Positions 56,301-64,000 of a stretch of DNA of 64,000 bases are shown here, in pieces. Under the pieces are notes generated by a model. It had not been told where the DNA came from, did no database searches, and saw only the letters and a list, made by a program, of their open reading frames with translations. A program made the translations under genes and the position numbers. This stretch comes from Cephalotus follicularis (taxonomy: Eukaryota; Streptophyta; Magnoliopsida; Oxalidales; Cephalotaceae). Position 1 is the first letter of the stretch; each line of letters starts with the position of its first letter. The DNA lies in assembly GCA_001972305.1 (NCBI GenBank), contig BDDD01000318.1:310001-374000 (forward strand). The letters run 5' to 3'.

Positions 56301-56691
56301 TAATGTGTGGGGAGGAGCGCTTGCAGCTTTGAAGAGCAATGCATGGAAGAACGTTGTAGCTCTTGAGGCTGGTTGGAGGGAAGATTCATGGGGTGGTGAA
56401 AAGTTGTCGGGTGGCTCTTCTGCAGATCTGCAGTCATCTGCATGGAAAGGGAAAGAAGCCCCAATTCCTGCTTCAATAAATCGGTGGAGTGTCTTGGATT
56501 CTGAAACAGCTTTGAGTTCAACTGCGGCATCCCTCAAAACAGAGGATGCTGGAAAACAAGTTGGTCCTCATTCCACTTCAGGGTTGGAATTGAATGTGTG
56601 TGGTTCGATTATAATGGGACAACCTGGAGCTGCTCACAATGAGACACAGATATCTGATGTAGTTGATGACTGGGAGAAGGCTTATGAATAA
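53389..56691 (+). CDS. NFXL1: NF-X1-type zinc finger protein NFXL1
   Basis: An uninterrupted 1,100-codon frame. Residues 1-110 are disordered (Gly-, His- and Pro-rich patches). Residues 127-182 form a RING/PHD-like finger (CMICYDM ... CTSCYSIFHLNCIKKW ... WRCPGC). Residues from about 206 to 700 hold about nine NF-X1-type fingers of the form CG..L.CG.H.C...CH.G.C..C; the fifth and eighth are irregular. The C-terminal part (about 740-1000) has the LERKRVLADAF and conserved WKLAISAAGWEPKRFIVVHVTPKSK blocks seen in plant NFXL1. Arabidopsis NFXL1 (about 1,190 residues) is a nuclear regulator of salt, osmotic and heat responses and of defence, and the RING-like finger suggests ubiquitin-ligase activity. 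The single coding exon is expected for this gene. ATG at 53389 is the first in frame after the leader intron. Confidence 0.95.
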   Translation: MSSQVPNDRRDRSRIPPQVARQEWIPRASTVSLVNPMPNANDGTGGGGVGGHYNRYHNHSHTLTPPPLNNRARGGSNGAGRGLLNLPANQKRDPRNEHQGTKELKDPNLPQLVQEIQEKLTKGTVECMICYDMVRRSAPIWSCTSCYSIFHLNCIKKWARAPTSVDLLAEKNQGFNWRCPGCQYVQLTSSKEIRYVCFCGKRPDPPSDLYLTPHSCGEVCGKPLEGGVSVASGSNEDICPHVCVLQCHPGPCPPCKAFAPPRPCPCGKKVIRTRCSDRKSVLTCGHRCDKLLECGRHQCERICHVGACGPCQVPLNASCFCKKEKEVVLCGDMAVKGEVKAEDGVFSCSSTCGKKLGCGNHDCNELCHPGPCGECQFMPSRIKSCYCGKTTLLQQRLNCLDPIPACSQICGKSLPCGTHQCNQVCHAGDCPPCLALVTQKCRCRSTSQTVECYKTTMENEKFTCDKVCGRKKICGRHRCSERCCPLSNSNNSLSGDWDPHFCQMACGKKLRCGQHSCGSLCHSGHCPPCLETIFTDLTCACGRTSIPPPLPCGTPLPSCQLPCSVPQPCGHSSSHSCHFGDCPPCSVPIAKECVGGHVVLRNIPCGSKDIRCNKLCGKTRQCGMHACGRTCHPPPCDTTCGTEPGLKASCGQKCGAPRRECRHTCTAPCHPFALCPDIRCEFPVTISCSCGRLTATVSCDAGGSNSGFNSDTVHEASIVHKLPVPLQPVSPGKKIALGQRKLMCDDECAKLERKRVLADAFDITQPNLDALRFGESSVVSELVVDLYRRDPKWVLAVEERCKYLVLGKSRGTTSNLKVHVFCPMLKDKRDALRVIAERWKLAISAAGWEPKRFIVVHVTPKSKAPPRVIGVKGSTTISVPHPPVFYPLVDMDPRLVVSFLDLPRESDISALVLRFGGECELVWLNDKNALAVFSDPARAATAMRRLDHGSGYHGASVAPQNAGASVASSGANVWGGALAALKSNAWKNVVALEAGWREDSWGGEKLSGGSSADLQSSAWKGKEAPIPASINRWSVLDSETALSSTAASLKTEDAGKQVGPHSTSGLELNVCGSIIMGQPGAAHNETQISDVVDDWEKAYE

Positions 56692-57269
56692 GATAGAATA
56701 TCCAAAATATTTGATTTTGTATAGAGTCATGGGAGATGGGTGTTATATTGTTTCCCTCTCCCTTGTTTTATTGGATTTGGAGGCAAATTCATGTTCCTGT
56801 CTTCCAAAACAGTTAGATGGTCTAGTTGGTTGATAGTGAAATGTTGTAACGTTTTCCTGCATTTAGAAGAACGTAAGCATGTACTTCTACCCTGTATGGA
56901 AAGCACACATTGCAATGGTAACAACTAATTAGATATAATATATTTGAAGACATCTTTTGGGCCGTACTATGGAAGCACACTTTTTTGGGCTTCAATTTAC
57001 GACTAAAGTAAGCTAGCCTAGTCAAGCTGCACCTAATCAACAAACAAAAGATAACAAACAATCGCGAAACACGCATTGAAATTCGATAATTGAAGGTTTT
57101 GGGGAATCTAAGTCAGTCAGATGAATCACAACAAACTTGTTCAGCCATTGCCTAAAATACTATGGTAAAAACTATCGGATTTGGCTGCTTCTTCTTGACA
57201 GCAATGAAAGATGAAACCCGATAATGGATTCCGCAAGTTTTGTTTTGATTCCTTACTTTCAATATATAT
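56692..57269. other. NFXL1 3' UTR and flank, no gene seen
   Basis: The first 200-250 bases are plausible 3' UTR, with AATATATT-rich sequence near 56938 as a possible polyadenylation region. The remainder up to the copia LTR has no open frame or exon I can place. In particular it has no match to NUP160, whose exon appears right of the copia element. Confidence 0.5.
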
Positions 57270-57497
57270 TGTTGAGGTATTTATCTGTATTAAGAGAGGT
57301 TAGTGTGTATGACTTGAAGCATTACACCCTTTGTATCAAGTTGGGAATACTCCGCAGTGTTGCCTCCAGCTAGCACACTTATATTTATACTAGGGTTTCA
57401 CCTTATTATGGGTTCTAGTCCAGATAGACCCAAATTTTAGGCCTTCACTTATTGGGCTTATATTAAAACATATTATTAGATACCCAAGTATCCAACA
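57270..57497 (-). mobile_element. 3' LTR of the copia element
   Basis: 228 bp, TGTTGAGG...TATCCAACA on the plus strand, paired with 62738-62965. The short terminal inverted repeat is TGTTG/CAACA. Confidence 0.92.
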
Positions 57498-58165
57498 ATC
57501 TCCTCCTATGTTTTACATATAGCACAAACCAATACAGTGGACAGTGTGATGTCCAAACAAAATATGGATCACCCACATTCAAAATTATCAGATAATTCAA
57601 TCCAAAATAGAATTTATCTAAAATGTATTTTATTATAAAAATGGACTAATCAAATATATCAAACTTGATCTAAGCTCAATCTAAACGTCTCAAATAAAGA
57701 GCTTTAGAGACAGTCTAAAATCAAAATATGCATAAAGTCTCAAGTATATGTGGACCAAACAGAAATATCCAAAAACTATAAAGGTAACTCGAAATGGACC
57801 ATAGTTTTCACAAATAAATGAGCTAAGCAACATAGTCTCATAAATAAAATGAACTGAAATAATAAGCTGGACAGCAGGTGGAATGTTTCTACAGCAGCAA
57901 AGAGATAACAAATCCCCCACAATCTCCACAACTCAAGATGATATCAATTATCAAGTAGATCATCCTGGTCAGGATCCCAATCAATATTTGCTCCTCCATT
58001 TTCGCCATAACCTATAAATCACCAAATATGAATTTCATGTAAAATGAATCCAATCATCTGTGTAATTTACCATAATAATGTCTAGTTCTACCAGGAAGAA
58101 CTTAGCATCATGTCAATAGGCTGAAAATATATATCAATGTCAATAAAACATCAATATCACCTCAT

Positions 58166-58492
58166 AAGCATCAGTATCAAGTTTCAATTAAGAACAAGAT
58201 CAAAATAGTTTATTTTGCAAAGAACCAATTACTGTCAAGTTTCAATTAAGAACAAGACCAAAACAGGTTTCTTTCGCAAATAACAATTTCCATGTTTCAA
58301 TTTGGAATATCACAGTCATCTAATCCTTCTTGGCTAAATTGTCTTACATCAAGTTTGGAATGAGACAATTTAATCAAAGTGGACTATCCAAATTTAGTTA
58401 AGCTGTACCATCAAGTTTGGAATGAGACAACCTTCCTAAACAGGACATCTTAAGTGAGATATGCTATCTTCATCAAGTTTGGAATGAGACAA
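58166..58492. repeat. Short interspersed repeats in the copia 3' region
   Basis: CATCAAGTTTGGAATGAGACAA occurs three times without change (58347-58368, 58409-58430, 58471-58492). Two copies of a related TCAAGTTTCAATTAAGAACAAG block precede it (about 58168 and 58234). They lie in the untranslated stretch between pol and the 3' LTR. Confidence 0.9.
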
Positions 58493-58594
58493 CCTATTCA
58501 CTCAGACTTTCGATAACCGTAAGCATCTATGAAACATATAAACAAGTGCCTATCATATTTGGCCAACAAAGGAAGATTCGATATTTCAAAACAA

Positions 58595-61500
58595 TTAAGA
58601 ATGTAGGCTCACATGTCTCCTCTTACAATTAAAGAGTGAGTTTTTGACGACTTGGACTGCAGCTCGATTATCATAGAACAGGCTTAAAGAGTTAATCTTT
58701 AGTCGGGTCAATGGAATGTCCATAGTTAGTTCTTTATCCACTCTGCTTCTTCGCCTGCAGAAGCTAGAGCATAAAGTTCCGACTCCATAGACGACAATGC
58801 AATACAAGTCTGTCTTTTGGACTTCCATGTAACAGCAGCTCCACCCAAAGTGAATACATATCCACTGGTAGACTTACTGTCGCTAATATCTGAACACCAA
58901 GAGGCATCAGAATATCCTTCCACAGTAGGAGGATAACCAGAGTAGCATAAAGCATAATCTTTAGTACCTTTAAGGTATCTCATCAGCCTCGTAAGGGCAT
59001 CCCAATGCTCATTGCCAGGATTACTAGTGAAACGACTTATCATACCAACTGTAAAGGCGATGTCTGGTCTAGTGCAACTCATAGCATACATGAGACTACC
59101 AATCAGTTTAGAATATTCTAACTGATTCACACTGGCACCGTCATTAGGGCTCAATTTCTTATTATAGTCACATGGTGTTTCAATGGGTTTGCACTCACTG
59201 TATCCCCAAGTAGAAAGTAGTTGCTCAATGTAATGAGTCTGGCTAAGGGAGATGACTTGCCGTTCAAAACTTACCTTCATACCAAGAATTGTGTTAACCA
59301 CACCAAGATCTGTCATGGCAAATTCCTTCGCCAATGTGGTTTTTACGTCACTCACTAAAGAGAGATCGGAACCAAAAATCAACATGTCGTCTACATACAA
59401 GCAGATAATCGCAACCTTATTTGACACAGAACGAAAGTAAAGGCATTTATCCGAGTAACTAGTCTGAAAACCATGGCTCTTTACTACTTTGTCAAATTTT
59501 TGATGCCACAATTTAGGTGCTTGTTTAAGACCATACAATGATTTGTTCAGTTTACAGACCTTTTTTTCTAAACCTTTCATGACAAACCCCTCAGGTTGGT
59601 TCATGCAGATTTCCTCAGTCAACTCTCCATTAAGAAAAGCTGTCTTTACATCCATTTGATGCACTACATAGTGCTCAACAGATGCCAAAGCAAGAAGAAT
59701 ACGTATAGTGGATAGATGACACACAGGTGAATAAACATCAAAAAAGTCAATCCCACTCTGTTGTGTATAGCCCTTAGCTACTAAACGTGCTTTATACCTA
59801 GCTATTGATCCATCACTATTAAGTTTCTTATTCAAAACCCACTTGCAGCCCATAGTTTTAGCCCCTTTTGGCAAATCAACTAGCTACCATGTGTGATTTT
59901 GCAACAGAGAGCTCATTTCATCATCAATGGCTTCTGCCCACAACAAAGAGTCCCTAGATCTCATAGCTTCCTTGTAGGAAGATGGATCGACCTCCAAATG
60001 GTAAGTGACAAAGTCCTCACCAAAACTCTTGGGTACTCTATCTCTTGTAGATACTCTCACAGGTACTGATGCATGAATCAATGTGGAACTAGTTTGAGAA
60101 GGACCAAATTCAAATTCGCTAACCTCGGCTGTATAGCCAGGTACAGTCAAACCATGGTCTCTTAGGAACTTATCCTCAAAGAAAATAGTATCTCGAGATT
60201 CTATAATCGCATTGGTAGATAGATCCAAAAACCTGTTTGCAGCACTATTTTCTGCGCAACCTAGGTACACACAAGTGTTGGTTCGAGTTCCCACCTTAGG
60301 TCTCCTAGGGTCTTGTATTCTAACATAAGCTATACAGCCCCAAGTCTTGAGAGTGTCATATCTACAAGGATGTTTATGTCATAATTCATAAGGAATTGAA
60401 TTTAATTTAGAGTGTGGCATTCTATTCAGGATGTGATTAGCAGTTAAAACTGCTTCCCCCCAATAGAAAGTAGGCATGCCAGCTGTCAATAACATAGAGT
60501 TTAACATTTCAGTTAACATCCTGTTCTTACGTTCAGCTATGCCATTTGATTGAGGTGAGTAAGGAGCAGTAGTTTCAAGTATTATGCCCTGAGAGGCACA
60601 GAATTCCTTGAACTCTGTCACTGTGTATTCTCCTCCTCTATCACTCCTAAACCGTTTAATTTTCAAGTTTAATTGATTTTCAACACGATTTTTGAAAATT
60701 CTAAACTTATCAAAATCTTCGTCCTTCGATTTCAACAGATAAACATGATAATATCTTGAAAAATCGTCTATGAAAGTAATTAGATACTTCCGACCTCCAC
60801 GAGTTGTGAAATTTTTGAAATCACATAAGTCAGAATGTATCAATTCAAGAAGTTGTGTACTCCTAGAAACCGACTGAAAAGGTTTTCTAGTAATCTTAGT
60901 CTGAGCACACACTTCACATCTGCTAAATCGAATGGAAGTATTTAATGGTATATTATGAGTTTTCGCCAATTGTAGCATTTTTCTGTAATTCACATGTCCA
61001 AGTCTATTATGTAATAACTTAGGACCAATTAATGTTGAATTCATATGGCATATAGTGTCATTAGCTAAACTCAACCTATACATACCATCAATCAGAAATG
61101 CACAACCAAAATAAGCAGAATTAACAGATAAAGTTACTCTACCGTTCATAAAAGAAGTGCACATGCCAGCTTTGTCTAAAAGACTAATAGAAATTAAATT
61201 CTTATTAAGAAAAGACACAAATTTAACATCATTTAAAGTAAGAATGTTACCTGAAGAAAGGACTAGGTTTACAGTACCGGTGTGAGTCACAAGTGCCTCG
61301 TCCCCCCTAGCCACTGTAACAGTCTCTTTCGTAGCAATGACCTCTGTCAGGAGACTCTTATTATTGGTTGCATGACAAGTAGCTCCAGTGTCTAACCACC
61401 ACTCTGAAGAAGCGCTGGCCCTGCCATCGTTCATCATTGCGATAAAGTTACGAGGCTCAGGCTTGCCCACTAGCATGTGAGCTTCCTTCTGTAGTGTGTC

Positions 61501-62064
61501 AACACTAGGCTCACCAATATTCTTATTGTTCATCTTTGACTTCAAATTCTCGAAATCAGTTACTTGAGGAGTGATTTCCATGTCCTCACGGAACGTGAAA
61601 TCTAAGAACTTATCCACCATGTGAGATTTGGATAGCTCCTCCTCTTTTCGGAATTGAGCGTCTAAATTGTCCCATATTTCCTTAGCAGTCTTAAACTTAC
61701 TATAGGTTTCTGCAAGACGGTCTGATAAACAATTCAACAAGTAACCTCTACAGTAGTCTTCATCACTTAACCATTGAGATTCAGAAACATCTTCGATAGT
61801 GTCAGAAAAAGTACTCAAAACAGTATAGAATATCATATTGGATTTCAACCCGAATTGAGTCTTACGCCTCCAAGCGTTGTACTCCGACCCACCAAACGAT
61901 TGTAATTTAACCATCTCAACAGGAATATATTTATCAATTTCAGTAAATAAATAGATTAAATAATAATTAGAACGAGTGCACTTGAATTTCCTGCAGAAAC
62001 AACAACCAAACAGAGCCAAAAGTCTGAAAACACAGCAAACTGCCTCACTTTCACGCTGCCGCAC
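58595..62064 (-). pseudogene. Copia gag-pol with two nonsense codons, a frameshift and a gag deletion
   Basis: From 62064 leftward: gag of the UBN2 type (MVKLQSFGGSEYNAWRRKTQF ... WDNLDAQF), then directly protease (WWLDTGATCHAT). The usual zinc-knuckle region between them is missing. Integrase follows (LHNRLGHVNYRKM ... CEVCAQTK; HSDLCDF, RSDRGGEY, NGIAERKNR). TGA at 60379-60381 and TAG at 59884-59886 break the frame, which is otherwise continuous, at positions where Trp and probably Gln are expected. RT (58726-59874) keeps [24 protein letters not shown] sequence and the YVDDM box. RNase H ([20 protein letters not shown]) is cut by a frameshift near 58735, after which DIPLTRLKINSLSLFYDN continues. 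The element cannot move alone. Confidence 0.9.
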
Positions 62065-62737
62065 ATGCGCCTCACGCGCCTGGAACCTGCAGTCTCGCCC
62101 ACAGGCGCGTGCAAGACACGCGCTCGTCTCCTTCCTTCGCTTCGCACGACGCAGATCGGCTAATAATGGAAGTTGGCGCTACTGGTGATGACAGGAGACA
62201 CCGACCACACAGAAGGACCGCCGGACCTCCAAGAGCCAATATCTGGTCTCCCCTGCCTGAGAAAACGTCACCGGTGGCCGGAAAAGAGATGGAAACCAGC
62301 GGCGACTACACAACTGATCTCCTCCGTCCGGCAACGGTTGGACGCTGCACCACCTGGGAAAGAAACACTGTGAAGAGACGAGTTCAACCCTACCGGTCCG
62401 AGCTTCTGACGTCAACGGAAACGGCCGGAATAGGAGCTCAAAGATTGCGGCTTTCCGACGCTTTAGGAAGCTTTTCCGGAGGATTCCGGCACCGGTTCAG
62501 AAAACCAACACCACCAGCAGGTTCCTCTCGTCGAGGCACCCAAGATCCATACCTCGTTTGCCTCAAACGGTGACCGGAGCAAAAAGTTACCTTTTTGGAC
62601 CGTTTTACCCCTGACGTGAATAATGTCCAAACTGCCCCTATCGCGGAACAGCCCAATTGCACGTAAAACGAGACGATCCACTACTCACCAGTAATCTCTC
62701 AAAATCAGAAAAAGCACTTTGATTAATGCTTCAAGAT
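62065..62737 (-). other. GC-rich leader between copia 5' LTR and gag
   Basis: Unlike the AT-rich remainder, this stretch is rich in CCGG, CCGGTGGCCGG and similar words and holds open frames on both strands (for example plus 62109-62573). None matches a known protein. An inverted repeat TAATGCTTCAAG (62724-62735) / CTTGAAGCATTA (62781-62792) spans the LTR/leader junction. It may be captured host DNA or simply the element's own leader. Confidence 0.45.
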
Positions 62738-62965
62738 TGTTTAGGTATTTATCTGTATTAAGAGAGGTTAGTGTATATGACTTGAAGCATTACACCCTTT
62801 GTATCAAGTGTGGAATACTCCGCAGTGTTGCCTCCAGCTAGCACACTTATATTTATACTAGAGTTTCACCTTATTATGGGTTCTAGTCCAGATAGACCCA
62901 AATCTTAGTTCTTTACTTATTGGGCTTATATTAAAACATATTATTAGATACCCAAGTATCCAACA
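62738..62965 (-). mobile_element. 5' LTR of the copia element
   Basis: 228 bp, TGTTTAGG...TATCCAACA on the plus strand. It is paired with 57270-57497 and, by transcription direction, is the promoter-bearing LTR. Confidence 0.92.
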
Positions 62966-63750
62966 GTAAGTTCTATAACTTTTCTTATTGATAAAGGTGT
63001 ATGATCATGCATTTCTTTTTCATAAATTTCGGGTTCAAGAAGAAGTGGTTAAGGGGATGAATTATCCTTGTATAATGGGTGATAGCTTAAAAGTTGAAAT
63101 GTTTTTTTTTTTACTTCTGTGGGAAAGGCTTTTCTTTTCTTTTATTTTTTTTTTCCTATTTATGGGTGGATGGTTGGAAATACTGTCACGGCATCAGCAG
63201 CATAGGCCAACTAGGACCCTTGAATTGAGTGCAGCAAATGAATGCCTTTACCATTGAACCTGCTTTACTGGTGGTCAAATTATTTTGTAAAATCTAGTTC
63301 TAACGCTTACTGATGAAATATTTAATTGACAGGAAATACATTTGGTTTGAATTGTTTAAGTTTTTTTTATTGGGTATACCTTTTATGCTTTAAGTCAGTT
63401 TTTGAGTTCTTTATATGGACTTGTTGGGTGACCCGCTGTTATCATGAATTGTTTTTGCTCCTGATCGGAGAGAAAGATAAAGTCTGTCTTCGTAAGGGTT
63501 CTGAGTAACCTCTGAGGCATCTTAGTTTTTTTTATGATTATGATCACGAATCTGTGAAAGCTTTTGTCTGTCAAAATTGGATTGAAGCTGAAAGAGTGCT
63601 CTCCCTTTCTTGGGATTTCAAATTGTCACAAGTGGATAAATTTTACCATGAATTCCCCATCCCCCTTGTGCCCCCCTAACTCTTCTCGTACTTATCTGGA
63701 TATAATATACCTTCCTGCAAACTTTTCATGTAGTAACTCATAAATTGCAG
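62966..63750 (+). other. Probable intron sequence upstream of the NUP160-type exon
   Basis: T-rich sequence with several pure T runs (63103-63112, 63140-63152) and no supported exon. It ends in a proper acceptor, TAAATTGCAG, at 63741-63750. Confidence 0.5.
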
Positions 63751-63858
63751 GAAAAGTACAAAGGCTTCCATGATAGATTACCAGTGATAGTTGCTGAAAC
63801 CCTTCTCTGTGCAGATCCTCAGATTGAGTTGCCTCTTTGGCTGGTTAACATGTTCAAG
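63751..63858 (+). CDS. NUP160: Internal exon of a NUP160-like nucleoporin gene
   Basis: A 108-base (36-codon, phase 0) exon between a good acceptor (ATTGCAG) and donor (AAG|GTAATT) encodes EKYKGFHDRLPVIVAE then TLLCADPQIELPLWLVNMFK. The IELPLWLVNMFK stretch is the conserved helix near the C-terminal part of NUP160 (human LPNWLINSYK). NUP160 is a scaffold member of the Y-complex of the nuclear pore, needed for mRNA export. In plants this exon lies well past the middle of a gene of about 1,500 codons, yet nothing to the left in the window fits the preceding exons. The rest runs off the right edge. Confidence 0.65.
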
Positions 63859-64000
63859 GTAATTTTCCACCTTACATGTCATGTTCTGCATGACTTACTT
63901 TGATATTAGATGAAGCCACGTTGTAATGCCAAATATTACTTAGTTGCCCATCAAAAATATATGAGGGCATCTTCAGTGATTGCCCCCTCCTTTCTTTTTT
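63859..64000 (+). other. Intron sequence to the window end
   Basis: Sequence after the donor site at 63859 is AT-rich and noncoding to the right edge. Confidence 0.5.

Larger units (their letters stand above)
57270..62965 (-). mobile_element. Ty1/copia LTR retrotransposon, minus strand, no target duplication
   Basis: Identical-length LTRs (57270-57497 and 62738-62965, 228 bp, TGTTG...CAACA) enclose a minus-strand gag-pol. The LTRs differ at about nine positions. A polypurine tract reads ACATAGGAGGAGAT on the minus strand next to the left LTR. The five bases outside the LTRs are TATAT (left) and GTAAG (right), so there is no target duplication. No standard tRNA-Met primer site lies next to the 5' LTR. 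Confidence 0.92.

Noticed and set aside
53371..56537. Many antisense ORFs within NFXL1
   Set aside because: Shadows of the Cys-rich coding strand; none has recognisable domains.
62109..62573. 154-codon plus-strand ORF in the copia leader
   Set aside because: GC-rich open frame with no recognised domain, antisense to the element and overlapped by other open frames.

Overview
This is nuclear DNA of a flowering plant, probably a dicot; the species cannot be fixed from sequence alone. The evidence is a nine-exon plant-type ferric reductase gene (FRO6/FRO7 type), an NFXL1-type zinc-finger gene, one exon matching plant NUP160, and a dense nest of plant transposable elements. There are no bacterial operons, rRNA genes or CRISPR arrays. 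About 45 kb on the left is repeat-derived; single-copy host genes begin near 45.8 kb.

Left part. 1-7503 is a Ty3/gypsy element (Tekay/Del-like ends) with very long, nearly identical LTRs around a decayed interior. 7504-9908 is AT-rich DNA with CACTA-like subterminal motifs, a TC microsatellite and CTGGT-rich repeats. 9909-27645 is a complex of caulimovirid-like (endogenous pararetrovirus) sequence. Its main copy runs on the minus strand, with a tRNA-Met primer site, movement protein, coat region, protease, reverse transcriptase and a downstream ORF, and about 1.2-kb direct repeats at both ends. A partial plus-strand copy lies to its left. Two LTR elements are nested here with perfect target duplications: a 7.2-kb chromovirus (18258-25469, AATTT) and a solo LTR (11573-12208, CCTAA). 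A CACTA-type terminus closes the block at 28003.

Middle part. 28.1-31.0 kb holds a decayed hAT transposase split by a copia-type LTR. A solo LTR with duplication CTTGT follows at 31283-31783. 32990-45455 is a Tat-lineage gypsy element with gag, protease, RT, RNase H, second RNase H and integrase on the plus strand and an antisense ORF downstream. That antisense ORF is split by a 2.4-kb internal piece of a copia element that still carries an 808-codon open frame.

Right part. The ferric reductase gene (45838-51503) starts less than 400 bp after the Tat 3' LTR, on the same strand. NFXL1 (53389-56691) has an uninterrupted coding region behind a 5'-UTR intron. A minus-strand copia element (57270-62965) follows, with matching 228-bp LTRs but no target duplication. 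To its right lies a lone NUP160-type exon (63751-63858) with no upstream NUP160 exons in the window. The mismatched flanks and orphan exon suggest the copia element marks a rearrangement breakpoint.
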